Shown here: positions 1 to 10,799 of the stretch, piece by piece | Layout of the letters: every line of letters begins with the position of its first letter | Numbering within the stretch: position 1 is the stretch's first letter | NCBI GenBank assembly: GCA_946811695.1 | Contig: OX328124.1 | Span: 92,778,176-92,842,175, forward strand | Length of the DNA stretch: 64,000 nt | Origin: Gonocerus acuteangulatus | Taxonomy: Eukaryota; Arthropoda; Insecta; Hemiptera; Coreidae | Direction: 5' to 3' | Position numbers and translations under genes: made by a program | The notes under the pieces: model-generated | Told to the model about the DNA's origin: nothing | Database searches by the model: none | The model's input: the letters and a program-made list of their open reading frames with translations, nothing else

Positions 1-1389
1 GAACTTATATAACAATAATTGAGTTATACGTAAATGTAAAATTACCCGGGAACATTTTTTTAAAAGTGAAAAATTCGCAAACATCATGTCAGAGACCTTC
101 CCAAGGCGTTGAATGATTCTTAATTAAATAAAACTTCCTAAAGAGCTCTTAATTGACCTATTTTCAATCTGCAAAATGTTTTTGAAAGGTTGAATACCTT
201 TCTTTTTTTTTAAATATTTCAAACGTGTTAAGCATATCATTTGGATTTTGCAAGAATTTTAAACCCTTTTTTGCTTATACCTCGATTACAAAATTATTAT
301 GCAAGAACTGTCCAATTAATTAAAACGTAATTTAGTGAGTTGTTTTATTCTATAATTAACATATTTTTTTTTTAAATATGAAGAACGTAAGTGCTTTTTA
401 AGTCGTGGAAAAAAAATATAAAGAATGTATATGTATGTCCCTATTTTTGACATGTTGCTGTTTTGCTCGTCAATTTTAGGAATCAATTTTAATACGAGTA
501 ATGGAACATTATAGAAAATTTTATTACGAATCTTTTGACGCTTTGAGAAGTTTTCTGGCGTAAATACTTTCGGCGATATGAGCACAATAAGTACAAGAAA
601 GTTCCATTGACATTTTCGATTTACGCATACCTCAATTAATGCTAATGCTTATATTACAAAAATTAGTTTGTCCCCTCAACATCTAAATAAAAAAAGATAC
701 GCCCTGGTTTATAGCCACACTGCTTAATATTTGGAATTGTTTATATTGAAATTCACCGATTAAATTGTTCTATCAGAAGAAGGCTGACACGTCATGAAAG
801 TCGTGTATTAGTATAATCTCATTGATAAAAGATCTGATCACGGATTTTCCGATTGCACCCATTTCCTCGTTATCAAAGGTTGTAGCTCGTCCCACGGGTT
901 GATTCTGACGACTCCTGGCTTGAGGTTAATCTGTTTCTGGGTCAGAGGATGGTGAATGGTGAGGACAGGATAACCAAGCCTTGTTATCGTCTTGGCCTTT
1001 CAAGGGCCCTTCCTACTCCTTAGGGTACATACTACCTCCTAAATCCCCTTTTATACCGATATGAATAGAAATTCTTAAATACGGGCTAGTCTAAGCATAT
1101 CCTGTATGAGAGGTATCACTAATAATGCTTACTAGTACATGATCCGACTTTACATTCCCGGCTTATTGGATTCCATATTTTCTATGATATATGAAGTGTT
1201 GGAAACATTTAAAGTGCTTTAGAAAGCAAGTAAATTTACTTAAATAATTTTTCTTAATTAATGAATGTATATATTTTACCATCTTTTAGCGCGTTTCCTT
1301 CTTCCCTCCACGGACCATCACGCAATCCGAAAGATCAGACTAGAATGTTTTAGAGCCCATAGAACACGAAAATAACGGTGTATGGAGTT
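1..1389. other. AT-rich non-coding stretch
   Basis: No protein-coding or RNA gene is recognisable here. The reading frames present are short and T/A-driven. A slightly more GC-rich patch around 890-1030 shows no known motif. Confidence 0.5.
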
Positions 1390-1409
1390 TGTGTGTGTGT
1401 GTGAATATG

Positions 1410-1456
<47 letters not shown>
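1390..1456. repeat. (GT)n/(TA)n microsatellite
   Basis: A short GT run passes into a long TA run. It directly abuts the repeat that begins with ACTAGGTGACCCGG, so it may be the edge of that element. Confidence 0.9.
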
Positions 1457-1458
<2 letters not shown>

Positions 1459-1656
1459 CTAGGTGACCCGGCAAACGTTAGTTTGCCATATAAATTATTT
1501 CTAGTGATTATTTTGGTAGTCAAATAAAAAATAACTATCTTATTGTGACTGTGTGAAGATGTGGTCTATGGCTAAAAGGCTAATAGAGCGCTGTGAACGG
1601 CGACGGCCTATAAAAATAGCAAAAAATCGATCATCCTTTTTTTTTTTTTTTTTTTA
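1457..1656 (+). repeat. Interspersed repeat with ACTAGGTGACCCGG head
   Basis: The segment starts with ACTAGGTGACCCGGCAAACG, followed by a small GCAAAC/GTTTGC hairpin, and ends in a run of about 20 T. It carries no open frame of note. The head resembles that of the repeat at 53279 (ACTAGCTGAATACCCGTG). Both follow the pattern ACTAG-S-TGA, a CCCG block and a short hairpin, so I infer two members of a related repeat class. The class itself is not identified. Confidence 0.45.
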
Positions 1657-1683
1657 ATTCATTGTACTTTAATATCTTAACTG

Positions 1684-2437
1684 AATCGATCCATGCAAAA
1701 AGAGCTTCAGTCCATAATCAGTAGTTTTGAGAAAACGAGAAAAAACTGTCTACTCCCTTCATTTGTCTTATTATTGTGCTTTTTTTTTTGTCTGAGTACC
1801 CCATACTGACACAATTTATATATGAAACCTTGGTTATTAATAACAAATGCATTATATTATTAAAATATAATAACAGTGCTTGGACTGAAGCTCTTATTGC
1901 ATGGAACAGCCTAAGGAGTACCTCCTTGCAAAATATAAGGTCTAATATAATGTAAAACACATTGTAGGATATATTCAGTAACAGTTTATTATCAATGGTA
2001 CAATATGTAAGAAATATTTGCATGATATAATGTTCATGCAATGAGTAATTTAAATGCTTAATCGTCTTCTTCTTCATCTATGTTTATAGTTGTTGGCCAA
2101 CCCAATGTTTCACAGTCAAAATTCTTGTGCTCTTCTGAAACGTATGGCATCAACTTATTAATGTCTTCAATTTTTTTCTGCTTGATGGGGACCCTGGGTA
2201 GGCAGGATTGGGAGGGAACACTGGAGACTGAAGACCTTGGCGTAAACGAAAGGTATGAGCTACAATGCCGTTAATGAATTTTTTTGTTACATGTTTTTCT
2301 ATGGCAACAATGTATTGGACTAAAGTCCTCTTAACATAGAAATGTTTAGTGACTGTCAGAGACAACGAATCCATCACTAACTCATATTTGTAAAAAAATG
2401 GACTGAAGCTCTATTTGCATGGATCGATTCAACTAAT
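1684..2437. mobile_element. Putative inverted-repeat (TIR) element
   Basis: The ends are inverted copies of about 35 bp: TGAATCGATCCATGCA near 1682 and its complement TGCATGGATCGATTCA near 2418. Both include GAGCTTCAGTCCA. A third copy, in the orientation of the right end, sits inside at about 1876-1903. The interior has only short frames that match no transposase I recognise. I could not fix a clean target duplication, so the superfamily is open. It could also be two nested or tandem relics sharing ends. Confidence 0.5.
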
Positions 2438-2652
2438 ATATTCAAAATTATGTCTCTATCACTAATTATGAAAAAAAAAAATCACTAACATCAATCTCCT
2501 AGTGTAATGGAGTGTACGACATTTTTGGTAGGTCCATCATTAGCCAACACCAACAAACTAGATGGTTTACCTACGCGAGAACGTGCCACAAATGATTGTC
2601 CGGGCACAAAACTAAGCCACAAACACCGAATCGTTTGGCCTGGCCACTTATT

Positions 2653-2845
2653 TTTATTTTTTTGTGTATGTTTAACGGCGTATCAACAATTTGGCTATTA
2701 ACGCCGGACTATCTACAGGTTGCCACCCTTTTATAATGCCAACGGCACGTGGCCGGTCACCCATTCAGATACTGGCCACGCCCGAAATAGCTTAACTTCG
2801 GTGATTTATGGGAACCGGTGCATTCAACGTGGCTTTGGCCGTTGG
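2653..2845 (-). mobile_element. 5S rRNA-derived SINE, copy 1
   Basis: Read on the minus strand this starts with a 5S rRNA-like head (CCAACGGCCAAAGCCACG), including the GAAGTTAAGC internal promoter region, and continues into a shared 3' module (AAAAGGGTGGCAACCTGTAG, then GCCGGCGTTAATAGCC) and an A/T-rich tail. ACTTATT flanks both sides (2646-2652 and 2848-2854), a plausible short target duplication. The 5S part lacks the GCCTGGGAA block of true 5S genes and the tail is fused, so this is a SINE3-type element and not a 5S gene. Copies 2 and 3 are at 13808 and 62292. Confidence 0.8.
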
Positions 2846-2854
2846 TGACTTATT

Positions 2855-3332
2855 AATTGTCATTTTGAATGGCGATCTAATTGGAAATTGATTCAAAGCG
2901 CGTTTGAATTCAAGTGGCAAATCTGTGAGAATGAACTGTGTAGGGAGTGAGAGAAAGCTTATTGTGTGAGGAAGACAGGAGACCGGCTTCTTTCTCACCC
3001 CTACTCCGTGCTGTTTACAGGGTGAGAAGTGACACCGGTGGACGCCTGGCGGGAATAACTGATCGACTGATAATTGATCAGTTATCGACCACCAAGGGTT
3101 GAAAATAATTAAAGTACTAATATCGCTATTAAAAACTGGGGATCGGCGGTAGAAGGGTGCAAATTTAGGGTTGTATGTAGTTTTTAATGCCAAATCATAA
3201 AAAAAAACAAAAAACATTTTGTCCAAAAAATGAAACATATTTGGTTACAATACATATGTGGTTTGGTTACAAACACTGTGATACACAAATTTTCTATGTT
3301 AGATATGCATGTATGTATATAATAAATACATA
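2855..3332. other. Non-coding stretch
   Basis: No gene is recognised. A short inverted repeat, GATCGACTGATAATTGATC, lies near 3061-3080. The minus-strand open frame across 2792-3238 shows no family features. Confidence 0.4.
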
Positions 3333-3339
3333 CTATATA

Positions 3340-3400
<61 letters not shown>
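3333..3400. repeat. (TA)n microsatellite
   Basis: Nearly pure TA dinucleotide over about 68 bp. The Tyr-Ile repeat frames on both strands here are artefacts of the repeat. Confidence 0.95.
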
Positions 3401-3403
<3 letters not shown>

Positions 3404-4900
3404 TTGTCTTTTTGCTCTCTAGCTGGCTGAGAATTTCGGATATACTCTTATTTATCTCGAAACTAAGTTTGGGAATCGTAGTAGATGTAAATAATCTATT
3501 GAAAAGCTTATAAATTTTCAAGAAATAAGGCTCTTATGCGGTTTACTTAAAAGATCAATTTCTTTCGGTGAGATCGGTGCTTAAATGAAGTACATTTGTG
3601 TAAATAGTGAAAGTATAGAAATAGGAACAATGTTATATTACGAATCAAGGAACTTGAAGTACCGTGAGACTTGGAGTGAACTATATGAGCTTAGAAGGAG
3701 TGTGGGCCGTGGAAGTTGTACCAACATAATTCACTTCAGGATAATCCCACTTCGGACTTGGCTCCTATTATTAGTGGATTATATGCTCAGAAACCTAATA
3801 CTGTAAATGGATGTTTTATTGAATTTTAGTCAACATAAAAATATGGACATACACATATTTTTGGATAGATTATTAATATTACTATGTAAAATTTTATCAG
3901 TTTACTCCTGAACAAAATTTTGTAAATTTTCAAAATTCACGGTTGTTTAATTATTCAGCTTGGCTGAGGAAATCATGCTCGTACATCAGAAAGTAAATTC
4001 TTTTCTTGCTTAAAGACTTATAAAAATATATATTCTCCAGAAGAAGGATTTTTCACAAAAGAATGTTTGCCAAGAGAATGGTGAGGAAGAAAACCTCAAA
4101 TATTCCCCTACATCTTACACCAATCCCTACCCCCACCTGTCCTTGCGACGCGAAACTTCTCTTATTAATTTCTTATTGGAGTTTCAATAATTCCCTCAAT
4201 GGAGTCAAATTATGCTTAAAACTGATAACTCTAATTTAAATCAATCATTGGTTTGTTATAGTTGTAATTGTTTTGTTATATACAGGATTTCCATATAGAA
4301 TAGAGTATCCATATATTAGTGTACAAGATAATGTTATTGTAATATATTCATCAGGTTTTTGAAGTGGCCGCCAAGTGTATCTTGGATACGGACACTACTC
4401 CCCAAGAATAAGCGGTCCTTGGAAAAATATATTTTTTTTGTCTGTCTGTGAACATAATAATAATTTTAATAAAAATTAATTAAGATACCGAGTATAGACA
4501 TACTTATTAGAAGTTTAATTATTGTTTACAAAATTTCCAATCGAATTTTTTACTTGAATGAATAAAATGTTAATATTTTCAACGAAGATTTTAAAAGAAA
4601 TTACGACGAAATATTTGCTACTGGTCAAATATTAAAATGATTCTGATAAATTTATGAATTTGAATCAAAACACTAAAATTTACAATAAATTCTTCAATGT
4701 TAATTTTTATTTAATAAAATACAATGATCTACATGAATAAAGTTTACTGCAATTTCTCTGGACGTTTGACGTTTCTGCAAATCCATCTGCGCATAGATAG
4801 TCAAATTCCTCATTTGTTGTTCTTTTTACATGGAAGCATGGAAAAAGGTAAATTTTTGATCTAAGAAAACATGAATTCTCGAATTTTAATTGACTTAAAC

Positions 4901-4941
<41 letters not shown>

Positions 4942-5161
4942 ATGTTTCTTATTTTAATAGTCAAATTAATTGGAAATTGCAAAGAGTTGGCCTGGGTTAT
5001 ATGTTCGAAACATTGTCCACTTTGGAAGTGGCTGATGTTTTTAATTGAATTTAGTAATTAAACTAATGGATGGATAATATTTACCTTACGAAGAATTTAC
5101 ACGATGCTTTCAAAAATTTACACAATGCTTTCACAAAAGATTTTATATATTCATCTATTTA
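3401..5161. other. AT-rich stretch with poly-T run
   Basis: Nothing coding is recognisable. A homopolymer of 38 T at 4903-4940 gives a false poly-lysine frame on the minus strand. Confidence 0.5.
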
Positions 5162-5402
5162 CCAGGTAACGCAAAAATTCCTGTCGTTTTATTTTAAATC
5201 TCATGTTTACAAATTTCTTACTTTAATACCAGAATGATAAATAAAGAGCAACCTTGTCGGATTAAAAGATGCTTGTTTTGGTAGTAAACTGGACTACTTT
5301 AACTTTAATCCAGTTGACGTTCTGAGCTGATTTTTTTTTTTTACAATGATCTCTCTTGAAACGCAAATTTCCTCGATTTTACTCTAAGAGTTTAAATTAG
5401 GC

Positions 5403-5848
5403 CTAAAAGCCACCGAGGCTGCTTGTAAACTGGTTCAGGTGTTCGGGGAGGATGCTCTCTCAGATCGGAAGGTGCAATTCTGGTTTGCAGAATTTCGTGG
5501 AGGGGATGAATCGCTCATGGATGAACCTCGAATTAGAAGGCCGGAAGTTGTATATGACGACGCCCTGACAGAAATCATTGGATCAGATCCACTACAAACT
5601 TGCTGTAAAATCGCTGGACAACTTAAACTTTCCGAGTCAACTATCAGAAATCAAATGGTAATTGGGTTCCCAATAAACTGACCGACCGCGAGATCACACG
5701 GGACAAACTCTTAGCGATTTGCTGCGAAACTCTACTTCACCCTCCACATTCCCCTGGTTTCTCACCATCTGATTAACATCTATTCAGAGCTCTAGACAAA
5801 CGTAAAAAGAGGAAAAACGTTCGCGGATGTGACAACTTTGAAAAACAC
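5403..5848 (+). pseudogene. Mariner transposase remnant, N-terminal and middle parts
   Basis: From about 5403 the frame reads LKATEAACKLVQVFGEDALS and continues with a WF.EFR.GDESLMDEPR.RRP linker and an LKLSESTIRNQM helix. This is the paired helix-turn-helix DNA-binding region of mariner transposases. The frame then shifts near 5655 and resumes as VPNKLTDREITRDKLLAICC (the conserved VPHEL region). It is followed, after an internal deletion that removes the first catalytic aspartates, by a decayed PHSPGFSPSD..LFRAL segment ending at 5848. That segment corresponds to the PHSPDLAPSDYHLF motif with the DYH tyrosine replaced by a stop. The gene is a clear pseudogene. Confidence 0.85.
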
Positions 5849-5856
5849 CTTACAAA
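5849..5856. repeat. Left 8-bp target-site duplication (CTTACAAA)
   Basis: CTTACAAA here is repeated exactly at 6650-6657, immediately outside the two ends of the MITE. This is the 8-bp duplication expected of hAT insertion. Confidence 0.9.
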
Positions 5857-6649
5857 CAATGTTGGGCAAAACTAAAAACTAAAACTAAAATTAAAACTAA
5901 ATTCACTTTTTGGAATAACCTAAAACTAAACATAAAATTGTAACCTAAAAAAAAACTAAAACTAAAATATTACTAATTAATGGATTTTAACTAAACTAAA
6001 ACTAAATCATATGGAATTGACTAAAAACTAAATTAAAGCTTTAGTTTAGTTTTACTAAAATAACGCGAATTAATATAAATCATATGTTATTTCGATAATT
6101 TAGTAAATTATTAAAACTAATAGAACTTGTTTAAAGATAAGCTAGACTTGGCTTTTAGGCGGACCTAAGATGTATTTTAAACATAAGGGAGTTAATATAA
6201 TCTATATATTACTAATTCAGTCATTGTATATTATTAGGTTCCCCCTGTTTAGACTGTTTGACATATTTATTTTTCTCTTCCATCTTCTCATTAGTCATTT
6301 TTGATGCACTATTTTGATCTATACAGTTCAGGATATCACGAATTCTTTGTAGAGTAAGAAACTTTGGCATTTCCTCGTAATTTGAAAACATATGTTCTTT
6401 GATAAACTAAATTAGTAAACTAAAAACTAAAACTAAACTAAATTCACAAATTTAGGTCTCTTTTACTAAACTAAACTAATTACCTTACTAAAACGGAGTC
6501 CAGATGATTAATAATTATACAAATCTAAAACTAAACTAAAACTAAAACTAAAAATACAACATTAGTTTAGTTTTAGTTAGAGAAAACTAACGTTAGTTTA
6601 GTTAACTAACGTTAGTTTAGTTAACTAACTTTAGTTTTGCCCAACACTG
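5857..6649. mobile_element. hAT-type MITE inserted in mariner
   Basis: This 793-bp element starts CAATGTTGGGCAAAAC and ends in the complement of CAGTGTTGGGCAAAAC. Perfect 8-bp duplications (CTTACAAA) flank it. Both subterminal regions are arrays of CTAAAACTAAAA-type repeats, inverted relative to each other, with a short unique centre at about 6140-6400. No transposase frame exists. The ends and the 8-bp duplication fit the hAT superfamily. Its insertion in mariner coding sequence gives a relative age: the mariner is older. A sister element is at 26986. Confidence 0.85.
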
Positions 6650-6657
6650 CTTACAAA
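6650..6657. repeat. Right 8-bp target-site duplication (CTTACAAA)
   Basis: Exact copy of 5849-5856. Confidence 0.9.
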
Positions 6658-6763
6658 CTTGTTTTCATCTAAACCAGCTGACTTTTATAAAAAAGGAGTT
6701 TGTGACATTGAGGCACGTTGGAAGAAGGATTTGGAGAGTGAGAGTGACTATTTCGACGAATAA
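6658..6763 (+). pseudogene. Mariner transposase remnant, C-terminal end
   Basis: After the MITE the mariner frame resumes with residues PADFYKKGVCDIEARWKK and ends ESDYFDE followed by TAA at 6761-6763. This is the usual C-terminus of mariner transposases (F..G...L..RW.K....G.YF). It shows that the segments on either side of the MITE were once one gene. Confidence 0.8.
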
Positions 6764-7045
6764 ATCTTATTTGAAATATATTTTTGATTAATTTTTACCC
6801 TATTTAAAAAAAAGACAGGACTTTTTGCGTTGAATATTTTAAATCATACAGGTTTGCGCCTTTCAGAAAGAATAACATTTGGTGAAATTTTGAAAAGTGT
6901 AGACACGAAATTATTTTTAAAAAATATGTTTAATATTTTTGAACGAACCATGTTGGGGCACTCCTGTCTCTAAATCAAGAATGCGTCAGTGTGTCTTATT
7001 CGAAGATATTAAGGCTAAGAATTTATTTAATTCAGAGAATATGTT

Positions 7046-7050
7046 AAATA

Positions 7051-7148
<98 letters not shown>

Positions 7149-7149
7149 C
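7046..7149. repeat. (TA)n microsatellite
   Basis: TA tract of about 100 bp with a few TG interruptions. Confidence 0.95.
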
Positions 7150-8280
7150 ATTATAGGGGCCGATGAAGTTGGTTGTGCCGGGGCCTCTTGAAAATGTCGG
7201 TGCTCCGTAAAAACGTTTTTATTAGCTCCTTAGTTAATTCTAATATTTTATTCGGTTATTATTCTGATTTTAGAATTAAATCAAATATAATTATTTCCTG
7301 TACATAAGAATGTTTCTATGTTATCATCATACAAGCCATTTTTCTGTTTGAACTAGACGATTTATTAAAAGATAATTACTCAAGAATAACAATTGCTCTT
7401 AAAATTTTATATTTAATTGATATTTTAACTGGATCGAATGGAGCGGAAGTTAATAAGTGTTTTTAGCCTTAATTTTGAATTATTTTAAGAATGGCCTTTT
7501 TTTCTATAACGTCATTTATTTGCGCTTCACTTTTATTTATTTAGGTTCATTTCTTACTAACGGAAGAACTTTCAAGAATAACGCTTATCTTGTTGAATAC
7601 TAAAACTGCCAGATGACAATGTTCCAACATCAGGAAGGCTATAAACGGATATTCGTTGAATGACAAGTCCTGACAAGAAGTCCTATCTAATACACTCAAC
7701 TAGGACCAGGCATTTTCCTACCGATAAACCAATAACTTCAAGGCTACCTCAGCATCCCAGTCTCTCATGGGCCTGTCGAAATCGACCAATAAGCTTGCGG
7801 GTTGACATTACAATGAAATCATGTCATCTGAATTAATGATAAACAGGATATTCAGAGTTTTTTTCTTTGTCCGCAATTCAGTAGCCTGGAAATGTGGACA
7901 TTTATTTTCTAAGCGTTTTCCTCCAAAACGAGAAAATCGCCAAAGGACTTTTTGACTTTGTTTTTCGATTCCCCATAGATACACGAAGTTTGTCGGTTTA
8001 AGCCTGGGACACCCCCCAGCGAGCCACAAGAGAAATAAGTAATAAACGGTTAGAGCAATGACAATTTTTCAAAGGAGCAAAGTTGTAAGTCTCGTTGAGA
8101 CTTAAAAAATGCGCTAAAGGGAATCGTGTTGTTGAATGCTGAACACATTCTCGTAAGCTGAATTACGCCTCCCCCAACAAAAACACTACCTAAATAAATT
8201 GAAGTGTTTTTTTTTTCAGATGAGGAATACATGCAAATATAAGCTTATTTTTACAGAGAACTACTTGATGCATCGAGACC
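7150..8280. other. Non-coding stretch
   Basis: No gene, tRNA or recognisable repeat end is visible. Frames of 60-73 codons occur but show no family features. Confidence 0.45.
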
Positions 8281-8282
8281 CA

Positions 8283-9251
8283 CAAAAAAAGTCCGACTCG
8301 CAGGAACTGCATCATCTTAGCGCGGTTCCGTTCTTATCCCGAGACTCGTTTAGAATGATCAAAATAGAAGCTGTTATTATTTTGGGTCCACATTTCTAGA
8401 AAGGTCTTGATTTACGATCCTACCTGGATGGGTCGGCCAACCCTCCCTAGGAAGGACTCCGCTGGGCAGTTGAAAAGCCCAGCTATATCTTGGAAATCCA
8501 TATCTCTAACATTAAATTGTTTTTCTTATTTTTCTTAACCTGATTTATTATCAAATACCTTATCCAACTATAAGCAATTAAAAAATAACAAGGAATAAGA
8601 ACAGACAAAAAGAGCAGTTCGAATGAGCGAAATCAATTACTTTAAAATTTTAAGCACTTATTTCTCCGATTGACATCGCCTAATCAAAACTTTCATCAGA
8701 ACCTTTTTTGTAGAGCATTTAGTAAGCTTTCTAATGGTATTCTTCCGTTTACCAAGTTTCTCAACCTTTTTCGAAAGGAAAAAGAAGAAAGTATACAAAG
8801 TTACCAAAACTTTTTATGTCTGGTAATAAAATATTTTATTCTAACCCTTCCTTAACTCCAAACGTAACCAAAATTTCAACATATTAGTTTTAATGAAAGT
8901 AGAATTTGCAGAAAATGTTTCAACTGAGTCCCATGAATCTAAGTACCCAAACCAAAAACGGTATTCAAAAACTATTTTTCCAATTTTCTCGATAACGGTT
9001 AAAGCTATCGCCTTGAAAATGGTTTCATTCGTTTTCCTAGCCCAAGAAGCCTATAAAACGAGTACTTACAAGCTTATGAACTGAAAAACGTAAGCGTTAC
9101 GATTTTTTTGCGCAAATTTCACCCCAAACGCCATCTTCCAGTGGGCGGATTCTGCTGGTTAACGAACTTGACCTTTCAAATTAGACGAAAGATTTTTGTA
9201 CCAAATTTCATCAACATCCGACCATTCGTCTTCGACCTAGAGAGCGAACAG

Positions 9252-9302
<51 letters not shown>

Positions 9303-9307
9303 TATAA

Positions 9308-9398
<91 letters not shown>

Positions 9399-9540
9399 AA
9401 TTTTAACTACCATCATTTTCGGCCTCTAGGGGTTCTGAAACGCAAAATTTTCTAGTCGGCACTTCCGGATTGCGTCATGAGATCAACCTTATAAGCGGGG
9501 TTCCCTATGGGGGAGGGAGGAACTGCGCTTAAATTGATGT
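8283..9540 (+). repeat. Repeat X, copy 1
   Basis: This non-coding repeat starts near AGTCCGACTCGCAGGAACTG and ends near CTTCCGGATTGCGTCATGAG. It is colinear with copies at 17700-18490 and 51430-52440. The shared landmarks are ATTTCTCCGA at about 8660, an AACGTAAGCGTTACG palindrome at 9087-9101, and GATTCTGCTGGTTAACGAAC at about 9149. In this copy and in copy 2 a (TA)n block sits between the last landmark and the 3' end, while copy 3 lacks it. No coding potential is seen and the class is unknown to me. Confidence 0.7.
9256..9394. repeat. (TA)n microsatellite inside repeat X
   Basis: About 140 bp of TA with AAATATA interruptions, placed just after GAGCGAACAGACAAATA. Confidence 0.95.
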
Positions 9541-10635
9541 AAGTTATTTTCAGCAAATCCAGATCCTGTATGACGGATGTTTTCGCTCGGTTGGAGCTAC
9601 AGTCCATTGGAGTAATATTGAGTCTTTGTCTGAATCTTTTTCATCGAATTTCACTAGCAGGCACTAGCAGTGTGTGTAGCATCCTATATCGCCTTAAAAT
9701 CAAATAAAGGTAAAAAAAAAAAAAAATAAAATAAAAAAGTTTGAAGAGCACAGTCCAATCAGTAGAAGGAATTGCGATTCTGCGAGCCGGCCTGCTTGAG
9801 ACTGAAGGCCCAGAGCCTACCTGAGGTAGACTGACTGAGTTAGGCCGACAGGAAAGGAGAGGCTAGTATTGCAGTCACGTATTTTCCAACCCTCTCGACC
9901 GGTTAATTTCAAAGAAAGATTGTCCGTCTCTTCTCCTAGAGTGGCTTCATCTGTAAAGAAAGACCCACTCTCTCCTGGGAAATATTCTCTAATGAAAAGA
10001 AAAGTGTTTCCGTCAATCGTAAGCCCTAAATTTCAATCTTATTTCAACAATTAAGTATTAATTAAAACTACTATATTTAGTCGCAGTAATGGTATTAATA
10101 AGACCCTTAGGTCACTCGGCGGTAGGACGGTTAGTGTGCCATATTAATACTGAGGAGATGATAGTGTGAAACCAGCCTGAGGTGATATGGACCCCCTCCA
10201 GTACCATAGGACAACCAAATATGCCATATAAATGTAGTTTCTATGAGCAGGCCGTCTCTGAAAAACGAATACTATTCCTAAATGTCGGTTTGGGAGTATT
10301 AGTAAAGGAAATACAATAAAAGTTAGTCATTTATACTGCAAAAAGGAAAGTAATTTTTAATTAATGAAGTTTATTAAGGGTGAAAATAATTGGTCTTAAC
10401 AATCTGCTTAGTTTCCTTTAATCTTTTAATGTGAAGATAATTATAATAATTACTCCTTAATTATAAAATGCTTTTACGTTAGAGGAATTCTGATCATGGA
10501 ACTTACAACGGAGCTAAGATATGCAGCAATTAACAAAAGTAAAAACGTTAACCCTTTATAGCCGTACACTATTCGTTCAAATATTTAAAAAAATAAATAA
10601 ATAATTTAATTTAAATATTAATGTACTACCCGGTG
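9541..10635. other. Non-coding stretch
   Basis: No gene is recognised. An A-rich run lies at about 9713-9737 and two moderately GC-rich patches at 9780-9870 and 10095-10260. TTAACCCTTTATAGCCG at about 10549 looks like a piggyBac-type end, but no partner was found. Confidence 0.4.
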
Positions 10636-10790
10636 TCTTTGCATAGTTCGGGTCCCTCTGAAGTGTCTTATTTATTTCTTTACCAGTTGATGTGTACATA
10701 TCAGCTCATGGAGATCTTGTTCTGTACATATTATACCAACACAAAGATATTTAACTTGATAGTATTTATGAAAAAAACAATATTTTCTGA
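10636..10790 (+). repeat. Repeat Y, copy 1
   Basis: This segment shares TTTGCATAGTTC, CCTCTGAAG.GTCTTATTT, a GAGATC.TGTTC core and a T-rich 3' part with 62748-62870 on the same strand. The copies are clearly diverged. Element type unknown. Confidence 0.55.
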
Positions 10791-10799
10791 AAAAAAAAA

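Larger units (their letters stand above)
5162..6835 (+). mobile_element. Decayed mariner (Tc1/mariner) element, interrupted
   Basis: The ends are imperfect inverted repeats of about 28 bp. The left has AACGCAAAAATTCCTGTC (about 5168-5185) and the right has GACAGGACTTTTTGCGTT (about 6814-6831). Between them are broken mariner transposase segments in the same direction. About 800 bp of the interior is a later MITE insertion (5857-6649). Without it the element is about 0.87 kb, against about 1.3 kb for a full mariner. The central catalytic DDD region is therefore largely deleted and the element is dead. A TA dinucleotide occurs near each end, but exact termini are uncertain by a few bases. Confidence 0.8.

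Noticed and set aside
9176..9399. Overlapping Tyr-Ile repeat frames on both strands
   Set aside because: Translation of a (TA)n microsatellite. The same applies at 3333, 7046, 21370, 33836 and 59526.
10546..10570. TTAACCCTTTATAGCCG as a piggyBac end
   Set aside because: No inverted partner ending in GGGTTAA was found within about 1.5 kb.
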